Source of the DNA: Chloroflexota bacterium
Lineage (GTDB): Bacteria; Chloroflexota; Anaerolineae; UBA4142; SHND01
Assembly (NCBI GenBank): GCA_004295045.1
Contig: SHND01000059.1
Coordinates: 291,370 to 355,369, forward strand
DNA length: 64,000 nucleotides
Direction of reading: 5' to 3'
The notes beneath the pieces were generated by a model. The model searched no databases. It was given only the letters and a program-made list of their open reading frames with translations, and was not told the origin of the DNA. The translations under genes and the position numbers were made by a program. Shown one piece after another: positions 26,187-35,507 of the stretch (position 1 is the stretch's first letter; the number at the start of each line of letters is the position of its first letter).

Positions 26187-26195
26187 ATTATAGCA
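26187..26195 (-). promoter_or_regulatory. Extended -10 promoter of the leader peptide and immunity-type gene
   Basis: TGCTATAAT on the minus strand is a perfect extended -10. The -35 region is poor, as is common with extended -10 promoters. The start near 26180 leaves about 36 nt before the leader ATG at 26144. Confidence 0.65.
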
Positions 26196-26239
26196 GAAAA
26201 ATCGGAATTGCGCGCAGGGAATTTTTTTGTTGTTTGGAA

Positions 26240-26500
26240 TTACGATTTGTATACCTCGCGTCGATGACGAATGCGATGGACAATGATTCTGCGCGCGGCG
26301 CGATCAACTTGATAAATCACGCGATAATCTCCAACGCGAAATTTGAAATACCCAGCCCATTTTCCCGTCAACGGTTCGGGCTGCAACTCGTCAAAATGTG
26401 CAATAAACCAATCCAGCCGTTTGGCAAGCCGTTGGCGAGCTGATGCCGACAAGCGTCCTAAATCTTGGCGCGCTTGCGATTGAAAATCGAGACTGTACAT
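26240..26500 (-). CDS. RelE/ParE-superfamily toxin
   Basis: The 86-residue protein has the full RelE/ParE pattern: SLDFQSQARQDLGRL, a helical middle, PLTGKWAGYFKFRVGDYRVIYQVD and a basic end IIVHRIRHRREVYKS. Toxins with the RVGDYRVIY core and C-terminal H-R-R-E-VY usually cleave mRNA on the ribosome. ParE-type gyrase poisons are less likely. It starts one base after the antitoxin stop, the classic type II order of antitoxin then toxin. The extended -10 promoter of the next locus begins 45 bp past its stop. Confidence 0.9.
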   Translation of the reverse strand: MYSLDFQSQARQDLGRLSASARQRLAKRLDWFIAHFDELQPEPLTGKWAGYFKFRVGDYRVIYQVDRAARRIIVHRIRHRREVYKS

Positions 26501-26501
26501 C

Positions 26502-26744
26502 TCAATCTAAACCAAGCTCACGTTTTACTTGTTCCCAAGGAATGGTCTTGTCATCTCCGCGCTTGATTCGCTTTTCTTGTTCGCGCAACTCCGCCTCGAA
26601 CTCCGGGCGCAATGTCAAACCTGTATCTGGGTCAGGCGAATTCACCTCTGCCCACGCCAGCAAATTTTCAAATTCCTCTTCCGTGAGAATGACGACGCGT
26701 TTGCCGCGTTCGTCCACTTGATATTTTGGATGCAAGTCAAGCAT
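26502..26744 (-). CDS. Antitoxin partner of the RelE-type toxin
   Basis: From the ATG at 26744 (AAGGAG site 7 bases upstream) the protein is 80 residues, starting MLDLHPKYQVDERGKRVVIL. The N-terminus with VVILTEEEFENLLA is a short AbrB/Phd-like or prevent-host-death-like DNA-binding part. The acidic, charged C-terminus (FEAELREQEKRIKRG) would wrap the toxin. A longer frame from 26792 is ruled out by the promoter lying inside it. It should repress the pair's own promoter, where two GAATTGTC direct repeats lie. Confidence 0.85.
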   Translation of the reverse strand: MLDLHPKYQVDERGKRVVILTEEEFENLLAWAEVNSPDPDTGLTLRPEFEAELREQEKRIKRGDDKTIPWEQVKRELGLD

Positions 26745-26763
26745 AGTTTCACTCCTTGTTTTC

Positions 26764-26795
26764 ATTCTATCGCGTGACAATTCTTTCGACAATTC
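26764..26795 (-). promoter_or_regulatory. Promoter and candidate operator of the toxin-antitoxin pair
   Basis: TTGTCG (26787-26792) and TAGAAT (26764-26769) lie 17 bases apart on the minus strand. Two direct repeats of GAATTGTC (26776-26783 and 26788-26795) overlap the -35 with a 12-bp period. This fits antitoxin binding on one DNA face. Confidence 0.6.
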
Positions 26796-26810
26796 ACGTC
26801 TCCTCCATTT

Positions 26811-27944
26811 TTACTGCCGAAAATTTCCCAGCACCACATCCACAATCTCGAACGCGGCGCGCGGTTTGCCGATGTGCTGGGCGCGCGCCCGCATTGCTGC
26901 CAAGCGTTCGGGTTCGTCCAACATTACTTGTGTTGCCGCGACAGCCGCTTCAATCATGCGCAACTGGATGCCCGTGCCGTTGCCCGCGACATAATCGGCG
27001 TTCCATTCTTCTTGTCCGGGAATCGGATCAATCACAATCATCGGCGTCCCGCGCGCAAGAATTTCGCTTACGGTCAGTCCGCCCGCTTTCGTAATCACGA
27101 CATCACTCGCCACAATCAAGTCGTCAAGGTAATCAATGAAACCGAGTTTCAATAAACGCAGGGTCGCGCCGTTCTGCAAATCTTCGATCTCTTCCAGCAA
27201 TTCTTTGTTGCGTCCCGCGACAACGACCAACGTTCCGCGCAATTCGGTTTTCAGCAATTCTTCTGCCACAAAGCGAACGCGTTTCGGTTGAATTCCGCCG
27301 CCGAGCAAAGTAATCACATGTTCGGTGGGCAAACCAACGCGCGCGCGCGCCTCCTCGCGCGTTTTGGGGATTGCCATTTCGGGTCGGACAGGAATGCCCG
27401 TAACGTGAATCAAGTTCACGTCCACACCGCGCCGAATCATTGCCTCGCGCGTAAAGTGGCTGGCGACAAAGTACGCGTCCACGCCATTTTGAATCCAATC
27501 GCTGCTCACCATGAAATCGGTGATCACTTCGTACATCGGCGCGGTGATTTCGCCTTTGCGTTTGAGCGGCAATAAAATTTCGAGCGGCATAAAGTGCGTG
27601 CCGATGATAATGTCGGGCGCGTACTCTTGCACAAACTTATCGAGCGTCAACACAAACATCGGACGCTGTGCCTGTCCGCGCAGTTGATTTTTGAATTTCG
27701 CGCGTTTCGGGTCACTCACATCGCCCGATTCGTAAAACATTTTCCACAGCAGCGGCGCTTTTTCACTCGTCACGGTGTAACCGCCGACGACGGCTTTGCG
27801 CAAAAGTGCGCCGCCGAATTCAAACACGTCGCGGACTTGTACGTCGCTGACGCCGCGCTGCGCCAGCGCATCGTGCAGCGCGTTCGCCGCGCTCTTGTGT
27901 CCGCCGCCGATGGAGGCGTAGAGGATGAGGATACGAGGATTCAT
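26811..27944 (-). CDS. GT28 glycolipid synthase (MGDG synthase-like)
   Basis: The 377-residue protein begins MNPRILILYASIGGGHKSAA, the GGGHxxA loop of monogalactosyl- and diglucosyl-diacylglycerol synthases. It continues with YEVITDFMVSSDWIQNGVDAYFVAS, a donor-domain start LLGGGIQPKR, and the donor-binding KAGGLTVSEILARGTPMIV. The enzyme should transfer a sugar from a UDP-donor to diacylglycerol on the inner membrane face. The exact sugar cannot be told. It overlaps the end of the ABC-F gene by 4 bases and precedes the toxin-antitoxin pair by 66 bases. Confidence 0.9.
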   Translation of the reverse strand: MNPRILILYASIGGGHKSAANALHDALAQRGVSDVQVRDVFEFGGALLRKAVVGGYTVTSEKAPLLWKMFYESGDVSDPKRAKFKNQLRGQAQRPMFVLTLDKFVQEYAPDIIIGTHFMPLEILLPLKRKGEITAPMYEVITDFMVSSDWIQNGVDAYFVASHFTREAMIRRGVDVNLIHVTGIPVRPEMAIPKTREEARARVGLPTEHVITLLGGGIQPKRVRFVAEELLKTELRGTLVVVAGRNKELLEEIEDLQNGATLRLLKLGFIDYLDDLIVASDVVITKAGGLTVSEILARGTPMIVIDPIPGQEEWNADYVAGNGTGIQLRMIEAAVAATQVMLDEPERLAAMRARAQHIGKPRAAFEIVDVVLGNFRQ

Positions 27945-29692
27945 TTTTTTACCTTTTGCTTGATCGAATTGCCTTTCCCCTCTCTGCGTTTTTCCTCTTT
28001 GTCCTCAGACCGCGTGTACTTGGTCGCTTCGCCTCTGGCGCGCCGCGCTTTTTCTTCGACATAGTACGTGTAATTTCCCAGATACTCTGTCAATTTGCCA
28101 TCTTCCAATTCCAAAATACGCGTCGCCACATTGTCGAGAAAATAACGGTCGTGGGAAATCATCAACAGCGAGCCGGCGTAATCGTCCAACGCTTCTTCCA
28201 ACACTTCGGCGGATTGAATGTCGAGATGATTCGTCGGCTCGTCGAGCATCAAAAGGTTCGCGCTTTGCAGCATCAGTTTCGCCATCTGCACGCGCGCCTT
28301 TTCGCCGCCGGACAAGTTGCGAATTTTTTTCTTGGAATCTTCCGCGTCAAATAAAAAGCGTCCGAGCAGCCCAAAGACTTCGCGGTCAATCATCGGTTTC
28401 ACGCGCCGCACTTCTTCTGCAACCGAGTTGTCGAAATTCAACGTCTCGTGTTCTTGGGAATAGTACGATTGAGTGGTCGAAGGTCCGATGTAAATTTCGC
28501 CGCGCTCCGCTTCTTCTTGTCCAAGAATGCAGCGAAACAAAACTGTTTTGCCCGCGCCATTTGCTCCGATGATGCCGACGCGTTCGCCAAACCACATCGT
28601 CATGTTCACGTCGCGCAGCACCTGATTCGTGCCGCCGCGCGGATCGGGAAATGATTTTCCGAGATGTGAAATTTCCAAAACCTTGTTCGAGCCGCGCGAA
28701 CCCGCGTTCAAATCCAATCCAATGGCGCGCCGTTCCATTTTTGGGCGTTCGATTTTTTCCATCTTGTCCAAACGTTTTTGCATCGAACGCGCGCGGCGCA
28801 CAAACTTTTCATTCTGTCCCGCGCCCCAGCCCATCAAGCGGCGAATCGAAAATTCGAGGCGTTGAATATCGCGCTGCTGAACTTGGAACATCTGTTGTTG
28901 GCGCAACAATTTTTGATGTTTCTCGAATTGATATTCGGAATAATTGCCGACGTAGAGCGTGATTTTTCCGTCTTCGAGTTCCGCGATTTCTTCCGCGACA
29001 ATGTCGAGCAAATAGCGGTCGTGCGAGACGATGACCACCGCGCCCGGATAATCGGCGATGAGTTTTTCCAAAAATTCTTTGCCGCGCAAATCGAGATGAT
29101 TATCGGGCTCATCGAGCAGTAACAATTCGGGCTGCTCGATCAACAATTTTGCGAGCCCCACCAATTTTTTTTGTCCGCCCGACAACGCGGAAAGGGGCAG
29201 CGCGAAATCGGCATCTTCAAAACCCAAGCCGCGCAACGTCGCGCGCACGCGATTGTCAAAATTCAAGCCGCCCTTGGCTTCAAACTCTTGCACAAGGCGC
29301 GCATGTTTTTCCATCACGCGCGTTAATTTCTTTTCATCGCCATAAATTTGCGGGTCGCCCATTTGCGCTTCGAGCGCATGCATTTCATTTTCGAGCGCGG
29401 CGAGCGTGGGCGACGCGTCGAGCGCTTCTTCCAGAACGGAACGCTGTAAATCAAAATGGACTTCTTGCGGCAAATAACCAACGCGCACCCCTTTGGTGAT
29501 TTGCGCGAGGCCTGTGCTTGTTTCCATCTCGCCGGCGAACAGTTTCAAAATCGAAGACTTGCCCGCGCCGTTCGGACCGACGAGTCCGATGCGCGCGTCA
29601 TGATAAATCTCCCACGACAGGTCGCGGAAAATTTCTTGTGCGCCGAAATAGACGGTGGCTTTGGCGAGACGGGCAACAGTACCTATGACCAT
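27941..29692 (-). CDS. ABC-F family ATPase
   Basis: Two ABC ATPase domains occur without membrane helices, as in ribosome-acting ABC-F proteins. The first has GPNGAGKSS, LSGGQKKLVGLAK and LLLLDEPDNHLD. The second has GANGAGKTV, LSGGEKARVQMAK and LLMLDEPTNHLD. Between them is the helical linker that reaches toward the peptidyl-tRNA site, and a basic tail ends the protein. These proteins rescue or tune ribosomes and some confer antibiotic resistance. The start at 29692 gives 583 residues. An earlier in-frame ATG at 29737 would be upstream of the predicted transcription start near 29731, so it is rejected. Confidence 0.9.
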   Translation of the reverse strand: MVIGTVARLAKATVYFGAQEIFRDLSWEIYHDARIGLVGPNGAGKSSILKLFAGEMETSTGLAQITKGVRVGYLPQEVHFDLQRSVLEEALDASPTLAALENEMHALEAQMGDPQIYGDEKKLTRVMEKHARLVQEFEAKGGLNFDNRVRATLRGLGFEDADFALPLSALSGGQKKLVGLAKLLIEQPELLLLDEPDNHLDLRGKEFLEKLIADYPGAVVIVSHDRYLLDIVAEEIAELEDGKITLYVGNYSEYQFEKHQKLLRQQQMFQVQQRDIQRLEFSIRRLMGWGAGQNEKFVRRARSMQKRLDKMEKIERPKMERRAIGLDLNAGSRGSNKVLEISHLGKSFPDPRGGTNQVLRDVNMTMWFGERVGIIGANGAGKTVLFRCILGQEEAERGEIYIGPSTTQSYYSQEHETLNFDNSVAEEVRRVKPMIDREVFGLLGRFLFDAEDSKKKIRNLSGGEKARVQMAKLMLQSANLLMLDEPTNHLDIQSAEVLEEALDDYAGSLLMISHDRYFLDNVATRILELEDGKLTEYLGNYTYYVEEKARRARGEATKYTRSEDKEEKRREGKGNSIKQKVKK

Positions 29693-29737
29693 AGACCAGA
29701 GAACCGATCTGCAAATTTCGATTCGAGCTTGTGACAC

Positions 29738-29766
29738 ATTCTATTTCACATGCGGCTCTGACACAA
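29738..29766 (-). promoter_or_regulatory. Promoter of the ABC-F and GT28 genes
   Basis: TTGTGT (29761-29766) and TAGAAT (29738-29743) are spaced by 17 bases on the minus strand. The -10 matches those of holB and the toxin-antitoxin pair. Confidence 0.6.
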
Positions 29767-30049
29767 CAACCGACAAGCATTTGAAAATATCTCGTTGACG
29801 TCGAACTAAAACGGCGCGAGAATCTTGCGAGTAATTGCGGTGTTCCGTGAATACCTCCACGCATTGCACTCTTCTCCGCCGCTGTCCGACCATACGGATC
29901 CCTGCCCGGCGACAAATCACAAAATTACATTTTTGTTCGTTTCATTGTTCGTATACATCGCGTCTTGGTTTTTGATGTACCGCGCTGGCATCAAGCGCAA
30001 TCGTGAACTCACTTTCGGATGCGGTATAACCGTTTGAAACAGGAGTCGT
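29767..30049. other. Divergent intergenic region before the giant-protein genes
   Basis: No credible gene lies here. A TATAAC at 30025-30030 with TCGTGA 18 bases upstream is a weak promoter candidate for the first giant gene. AGGAG at 30040-30044 serves as its ribosome site. Confidence 0.4.
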
Positions 30050-33000
30050 ATGAACCGAGAACAACTTGTTACGCAATTGGGAACGTTGACGGGACATTTG
30101 ACTGCGGATTCGCCCGGACAAAAGCAAGCGCTCGAGCAATTGCATCAAACCATCGCGCGCGCCTTCCTGCCCGAAGATTTGCAGACGCTCAAGGGCGCGA
30201 GTTTCACTTTTGAAAATGCGGATGTTTTTTCCGCTGAAACATTCTCCGCAGAACGCGCCGCGCAGCTCGACGCGCTAGCCGAACAAAAAACTGCGCCGGC
30301 GGACGAACCGGAATTGCGCGTCTTTGCGCGTCAAACGCCGTTGCGCGCGACAGAGCTTTTGACTTTGGTGCCGATATGGGCGAGCGGCGCGGCGGTGGAA
30401 CAAACTCTCGGTCCTTTTGTCAATCAAGACGGACGGCAATTCTGGTTCGATTTTTTCCGCATCGAAAAATTAGCCGCGCTGTACATTCAAGGCATCTCTG
30501 ACCCTGTTTTATTATTTAATGTCCGCACGCGTGTACGCGTGATTGACAACGCGCTTCCCCCCATCACCGATTTACTGCCGACATATCAGCTGCCCGCCGG
30601 CAGCATCTGGATCAATTCACAAATTCTCGCGCCCAACGCGCCCGCCGGATTTTTTACGGGCTTGACCATCAAGGGCGGGACGATCACACTCAGCGCGACG
30701 CCGCAATTGGTGAATGGCAAACTGACCATCCCGCCCAACGCGACGGTGCGCATGGATTTGCAATTGCAGCAGCCCGCCGTCACCGATGCCGACCCGACGA
30801 GTCCATACGGCATTGACGCGCGCAACGCGGCATTACAGCTGCCGCAAAAATTCGCGTTTCATTTTTCGGGACAGGGCAGAACGCTCGACGAAATTTCGGA
30901 TGCACAGTGGAAGGTGTACGGACAAGAAGCATCGTTTCAATGGAATTCTCAAGCGCAGCCGACGTATGACAAGCTCTTGAAACAAATTTTGATTCCGCTG
31001 AATTGTTCCGCGCAAACATTTCACGTTACGGATTGCCAATCGCCGTTTCATCAAATCGCGGGCGAGGCGCCGATTGCCTCTAGCGCGTGGGCATTGCCCG
31101 CCGCGGCGATTGATATCTTGCATCCCACGCCCGCCGCAGGCATCGGCGGAATTGTTGTAAAAACGGGCGCGGGTCTGATGGGAAGCTGGCAGGGCTTGCA
31201 GGACGGCCCCATGAATTTCGCGCAGCCGTACATCATGGCAGCGCCGGGACTCGTCGCGCTCGCGGACATCGCGGCGGGAAATATTTTCGCGCAGCAGCGT
31301 TTTGAATTGTGGCACGTCGAACCGCCAGACGGACGCAATCCGTACGACACCAGCGTTCACGTCCAGTATCCCGCTGCCGCGCTGCTATTCTATTTCACGT
31401 TTGCGAATGGAAACGAAGCGTTGTCAACGACGGTCAACGCCGACGTGCAGATTGATCGCCCCGTCACCGTCGCCGCAGAAAAACTCGCGATTCGTTCCAG
31501 AAATTCCGCGCTGCTCATCGCCGTCAACAAAAATCAAAAATTACTGTACCTGTTCGACGACAACATTTTGTTTGACAACACGGACGTTCAAGCCAATCCG
31601 CCGAAAATTCCACAGCCCATCGCGCTCGCGCTCCACAACGCGCTATTCAAAGTGACGCCCGTCAACGGCTGTATTTTGTTCGGGCAACTTGCGGATGATT
31701 TCGTCAAGGTGCAGCGCGGCACTGTATTCCTCACGTTTGGTTTGTTTGCGTACCTGCCCACCTTGCCCGACCCGTACGCGGCGAACATTGGCAATTTGAA
31801 ATATCAATTTCGCGGGACGCGCGCGACGCTGGCGAGTACCGCGTCCGGTGGACAAACGATTTGGATGTGGCTCGTGTGTCAGGTGAAATGGGAACCACAG
31901 CAAGACGCGCCCGACCAAGTCGCGGTGTCGTTTCATTTCGCGCCATTACAAAATCAATTTCAGATCCAAGCGGACGCGGAGCAAGCGAGCGCGGCGGCGC
32001 CGCCGAATGAGAACGTGTCAATGGCGGCAGTCGCGGCGCCGTCGCTCTGCGAAACGATTCTCACGCCGCGTCAGGAACAAATACCGGGCGCGCCTGCGAG
32101 CGACATGCCCACGCACGATTTTCAAACAACTGCGTTGATGGAAACGCAAGCAGTGATTGATGTGCCGCTGCCGAATTATCAAGAGCAATGGGATGGGCTA
32201 ACGAGCTGTTTGCAGCAAGATTTATTCGCGCTGCTCGACGTCAGCACGAACGCGGATTTGCTCGGGGTGAGTTTCAATGTGTTCGGCACGGAACGCTTTG
32301 CGATGGTGCGAACATTCGCCGTCGCGCAAGGATCAAATCAATTTCCACTCCAAGTGCAAGGCATGGATGTGGTGAGTCAGGGCAACAATGTGCGCGCGTT
32401 CACCGTTCCCGAAATTTCGTGGGAACCGGTCATCAACACCGCGCCAAAAGTTTTGCCCGGCGACCCGCCCGGCATCGCCGGCGGCTTGATGCCGAATTAC
32501 TATCCCGACGACGGCGGACCGACGCGCCTTTACAACAACAGCGTCCAACTCGTTCCCCTCGCGCCGCTTCCCGTCAGCGAATTTTTGGTGGACGAATACA
32601 AGAACGAAAAACTAAATATCACTTCGTCGCTGTTCACGCTGCCGTTCGGGATGCGCGCGCTCGCGGTGTTGAATAAATTTGTGTATCCGCAAACTCCGCC
32701 GCAAATCGGATTCAATCGCCCCGAATTCGACGACGACCTCAAAGGCGGTTTGCAGCTGCAATTCGACGCGGGCAAATTGCCGACTGACGATTATCCAATG
32801 TTCAACGGCGGCACATTGCAAATCAACAACGTGCTGGACTTGAACGGCAGCGATACGGGCGCAAGCACATTGGGACAAAGCGTCAGTTTTATTTTCAATG
32901 AAGAGTTCAAACCCAAACTTTCGCCGAACATTCTCATCAGTCGCGGCGTGCCGCTGACGCGCATTGATTTTTCAGGATACGGCGCGAGCATTTTTAGCAA

Positions 33001-35419
33001 TTGGTTCAATCCGCTCGCGCAGATGGCGCAGACGAGTCAGAGCAAATTTGATGTGTTCGTCGGACGCACCGCGCACGAAGTGATTCAAGTCAAGAGCATC
33101 ATTTATCCGTGGGGCATTCGCGTCGTGCGGACGATTATTTTGTATCGCGCGGCGACGGGCTATGTCTATCGTGTGGACACGGGCTGGCAAGCCGAGAGCG
33201 ACGGCAAGTTCGATTTTTCGTACTATGTGCGTTACCCGTTGAACGACCCGAAATTGCTCGGACAGCATCCCGATTACAAAATTCATCCGGGCGTGGTCAA
33301 TGGATTGTTCAACATCAAAAATATCGTCGAAGAAGACACTCCGCCATTCAAAACCAAGACGATCATTCACACCGGCGAATATTATCTCAACCCCAACAAT
33401 TTCCCCATCAAAAACACGGGCGCGGATATTTCTGAAGATGCGGTGTTGCAGATGGTGTTTTTCGACGCCGATGTAGAAATCGAAAACGTCGTGCAAGGAC
33501 ACGTCAACGGGCGCGTGCCTTCGAAAAAAATCATGGGTTTCGTGCAGCTCGCGCCGCGCGGCATTCCCTTGTCGCAAGAAGCGTTCAAGGCGCTGCTCGC
33601 GTATCAACCCACGCCGATTGGCGCGCCGCTCGACTGTGTGATTGACATTGGCAAGAACGGACAAAAGATGCGTTTGCAGCGCGTGGACGTGAACAATTCA
33701 TTCGGCGCGAATGGGAGCGATACCGTTTTCGCCGTCGCCGCGCGCGGCAGTGTGATTTTGCCGAAAGATGGTTCGTGGAGCATGGTGCAGCACACGCGCG
33801 GGACGGGCCAAGTGACGCCGCTGCCTGAACAATTGCCGGCGCCGCTCATTCGCATCGGGGACCTCAAATATCAAATTATTCATGTGGATGCAAACACACA
33901 AAAAGTTGTACTCGTTCCGCCCGCGAATGTTGCGCAGAATTTATTGCGGATTGCGAATCCCACAGAACTTTTGCGCGCGCCCGTCGCCACGACCATCAAT
34001 TACGGTTTCTTGCACAGCACCGACACGCAAAAAGCGCTGCTGCTCACGCCCGCGTATAAATTGCTTCAAGGCGCGCCGAATGAAATTCCGATGCTGCTCA
34101 GCAAAACGCCGCCGCTCTTTGCCGACGCGTTTCGCATCGTCAATTCCAAAGGCATCTTTCCCAACATCGGCGACGCGGCGGGAAATATCGGCGATGCCAT
34201 CAGCATGTACACCAAAGGGACCGAGTTTCTGCAGGACGCGTTGAGCGACGGCGGCGCCAAGGCATTGCAGTTGATGCAAATCAACAAACAAGTTGGCGAC
34301 GCAGTGCAAGAGGGCTACAAACTGCTCAAACAAGCCACTGACTTTGATTTGCCCAACACCTCGTGGACACTGGTCGAGCTCGGCAGCTCGTTCAAAATTT
34401 ACATCGAGTACAAAGCGGACAAAATCAAAAAGCAAGACGGCTCGACCAAAAATCAGCAAGGCAAACTCGACTTTGATATTGATTCGTTTGCCGCCAACTT
34501 TGAGGAACGTTGGAAGAGCATGATGAGCAATGTCGCGCTCATCGTCGACCTCGGGCCCATCAAACGCTTGATGACGATTAAAGGCAATTGGGACGCAAAG
34601 AACGGCGCGGAAGCGGCGTACAAAGGCAATCTTGCCGACCCCGATTTTCCGTCGCCGCAAATTGAATTCGCGCCCGAACTGAAACCGGTCATTGACATTC
34701 TCGAAATTCTCCAACAGCTGCAAACGGAAAATTATAAAGAGGCATTTCAAAAAGGTCTCAAGCTCGCAATGAGCAACAAGGCGGCGAGCTGGGAATACAA
34801 ACTCGAAGCATCCAAAGAAATTCCCGTCGTCCGTTTTCCGACGCCCGACTTTTTATACAACGACCCGAACGCGCCGTTCAAATTGGAAGCGGGATTAAAG
34901 CTCGGCGCGTATTTTAACGCCGCGCTCAAAGTCACTACCGACCCGAAACAATTATTGCCGACCGCAGGCGGCTTTCTCGGCTTTTACGGGCGGCTCTCGG
35001 TGATGTGCGTTTCAATTTCCATCGCGACGATTTACGCGGTGGGGCAAGTGAATCTCGACATTGCGGCGGATACCAAGGTTGGTCCATCGCTCAAGATGAA
35101 GTTTGGATTCGGCGCGCAAATCGTCGTCGGCTTGCCCGTCGTCGGCAATGTCAGTTTGTTGTACATGGTCGGCGTGGAAATTTATGCCGATTCGACGAAA
35201 TTGAATGTCTCTGCGTTTCTGTTGTTTCAAGGACACGCGGAAATTCTCGGCGGTATCATCGGCGTGACGATTACGATTGAAGCCAAGGGCACCGTCTCGC
35301 GCCAAAATGACCGCACCGATCTCGCGGCGCAAGTGACGTTCGCGTTGGACATTAGCATCTTTCTCGTCATTGACATCAGTTTCAGCGAGTCGTGGTCGGA
35401 ACAGCGACAGATTGCGTGA
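30050..35419 (+). CDS. Giant protein of unknown function (1789 aa), first of a pair
   Basis: I do not recognise this protein. It has no signal peptide and no clear membrane helix in its first 1600 residues, so it may be cytosolic or leave by an unusual route. After a short helical start (1-60) it is mostly beta-type, rich in N, P, Q, G and aromatic residues, with stretches such as WFDFFRIEKLAALYIQG and LPFGMRALAVLNKF. A charged helical part (about 1370-1560: KIYIEYKADKIKKQ, FEERWKSMMSN) comes before a C-terminal stretch of about 190 residues. That stretch has alternating hydrophobic and glycine residues (FGAQIVVGLPVVGNV, SAFLLFQGHAEILGG), like membrane-inserting beta strands. An AGGAG site precedes the ATG. 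It is followed at 88 bp by a second giant gene. Confidence 0.85.
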   Translation: MNREQLVTQLGTLTGHLTADSPGQKQALEQLHQTIARAFLPEDLQTLKGASFTFENADVFSAETFSAERAAQLDALAEQKTAPADEPELRVFARQTPLRATELLTLVPIWASGAAVEQTLGPFVNQDGRQFWFDFFRIEKLAALYIQGISDPVLLFNVRTRVRVIDNALPPITDLLPTYQLPAGSIWINSQILAPNAPAGFFTGLTIKGGTITLSATPQLVNGKLTIPPNATVRMDLQLQQPAVTDADPTSPYGIDARNAALQLPQKFAFHFSGQGRTLDEISDAQWKVYGQEASFQWNSQAQPTYDKLLKQILIPLNCSAQTFHVTDCQSPFHQIAGEAPIASSAWALPAAAIDILHPTPAAGIGGIVVKTGAGLMGSWQGLQDGPMNFAQPYIMAAPGLVALADIAAGNIFAQQRFELWHVEPPDGRNPYDTSVHVQYPAAALLFYFTFANGNEALSTTVNADVQIDRPVTVAAEKLAIRSRNSALLIAVNKNQKLLYLFDDNILFDNTDVQANPPKIPQPIALALHNALFKVTPVNGCILFGQLADDFVKVQRGTVFLTFGLFAYLPTLPDPYAANIGNLKYQFRGTRATLASTASGGQTIWMWLVCQVKWEPQQDAPDQVAVSFHFAPLQNQFQIQADAEQASAAAPPNENVSMAAVAAPSLCETILTPRQEQIPGAPASDMPTHDFQTTALMETQAVIDVPLPNYQEQWDGLTSCLQQDLFALLDVSTNADLLGVSFNVFGTERFAMVRTFAVAQGSNQFPLQVQGMDVVSQGNNVRAFTVPEISWEPVINTAPKVLPGDPPGIAGGLMPNYYPDDGGPTRLYNNSVQLVPLAPLPVSEFLVDEYKNEKLNITSSLFTLPFGMRALAVLNKFVYPQTPPQIGFNRPEFDDDLKGGLQLQFDAGKLPTDDYPMFNGGTLQINNVLDLNGSDTGASTLGQSVSFIFNEEFKPKLSPNILISRGVPLTRIDFSGYGASIFSNWFNPLAQMAQTSQSKFDVFVGRTAHEVIQVKSIIYPWGIRVVRTIILYRAATGYVYRVDTGWQAESDGKFDFSYYVRYPLNDPKLLGQHPDYKIHPGVVNGLFNIKNIVEEDTPPFKTKTIIHTGEYYLNPNNFPIKNTGADISEDAVLQMVFFDADVEIENVVQGHVNGRVPSKKIMGFVQLAPRGIPLSQEAFKALLAYQPTPIGAPLDCVIDIGKNGQKMRLQRVDVNNSFGANGSDTVFAVAARGSVILPKDGSWSMVQHTRGTGQVTPLPEQLPAPLIRIGDLKYQIIHVDANTQKVVLVPPANVAQNLLRIANPTELLRAPVATTINYGFLHSTDTQKALLLTPAYKLLQGAPNEIPMLLSKTPPLFADAFRIVNSKGIFPNIGDAAGNIGDAISMYTKGTEFLQDALSDGGAKALQLMQINKQVGDAVQEGYKLLKQATDFDLPNTSWTLVELGSSFKIYIEYKADKIKKQDGSTKNQQGKLDFDIDSFAANFEERWKSMMSNVALIVDLGPIKRLMTIKGNWDAKNGAEAAYKGNLADPDFPSPQIEFAPELKPVIDILEILQQLQTENYKEAFQKGLKLAMSNKAASWEYKLEASKEIPVVRFPTPDFLYNDPNAPFKLEAGLKLGAYFNAALKVTTDPKQLLPTAGGFLGFYGRLSVMCVSISIATIYAVGQVNLDIAADTKVGPSLKMKFGFGAQIVVGLPVVGNVSLLYMVGVEIYADSTKLNVSAFLLFQGHAEILGGIIGVTITIEAKGTVSRQNDRTDLAAQVTFALDISIFLVIDISFSESWSEQRQIA

Positions 35420-35422
35420 TTA

Positions 35423-35496
35423 GACAGGATTAACAAGATTTACAAGATTTTCAAACTCGAATTTGCATTAATCCTGTGAATCCTGTGAATCATGTC
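35423..35496. repeat. Inverted array of 9-bp units between the giant genes
   Basis: Three diverged 9-bp units on the left (GACAGGATT, AACAAGATT, TACAAGATT) face three on the right ending in GAATCATGTC. Together they make an imperfect hairpin of 27-base arms. CAGGATT/AATCCTG units of this kind occur as dispersed repeats in many unrelated bacterial genomes. It ends 11 bases before the second giant ATG, so it could affect that gene's translation. Confidence 0.7.
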
Positions 35497-35507
35497 AAAA
35501 AGAAAAA

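Noticed and set aside
29693..29737. Longer start of the ABC-F protein at 29737
   Set aside because: The likely -10 box begins at 29738, so this codon would not be in the transcript.
29825..30037. 70-codon ORF before the first giant gene
   Set aside because: No ribosome site, no family pattern, and composition typical of non-coding DNA.
33941..34750. Antisense ORF of 269 codons opposite the first giant gene
   Set aside because: It is a shadow of the GC-biased third positions in the sense gene, with no family pattern and no signals.
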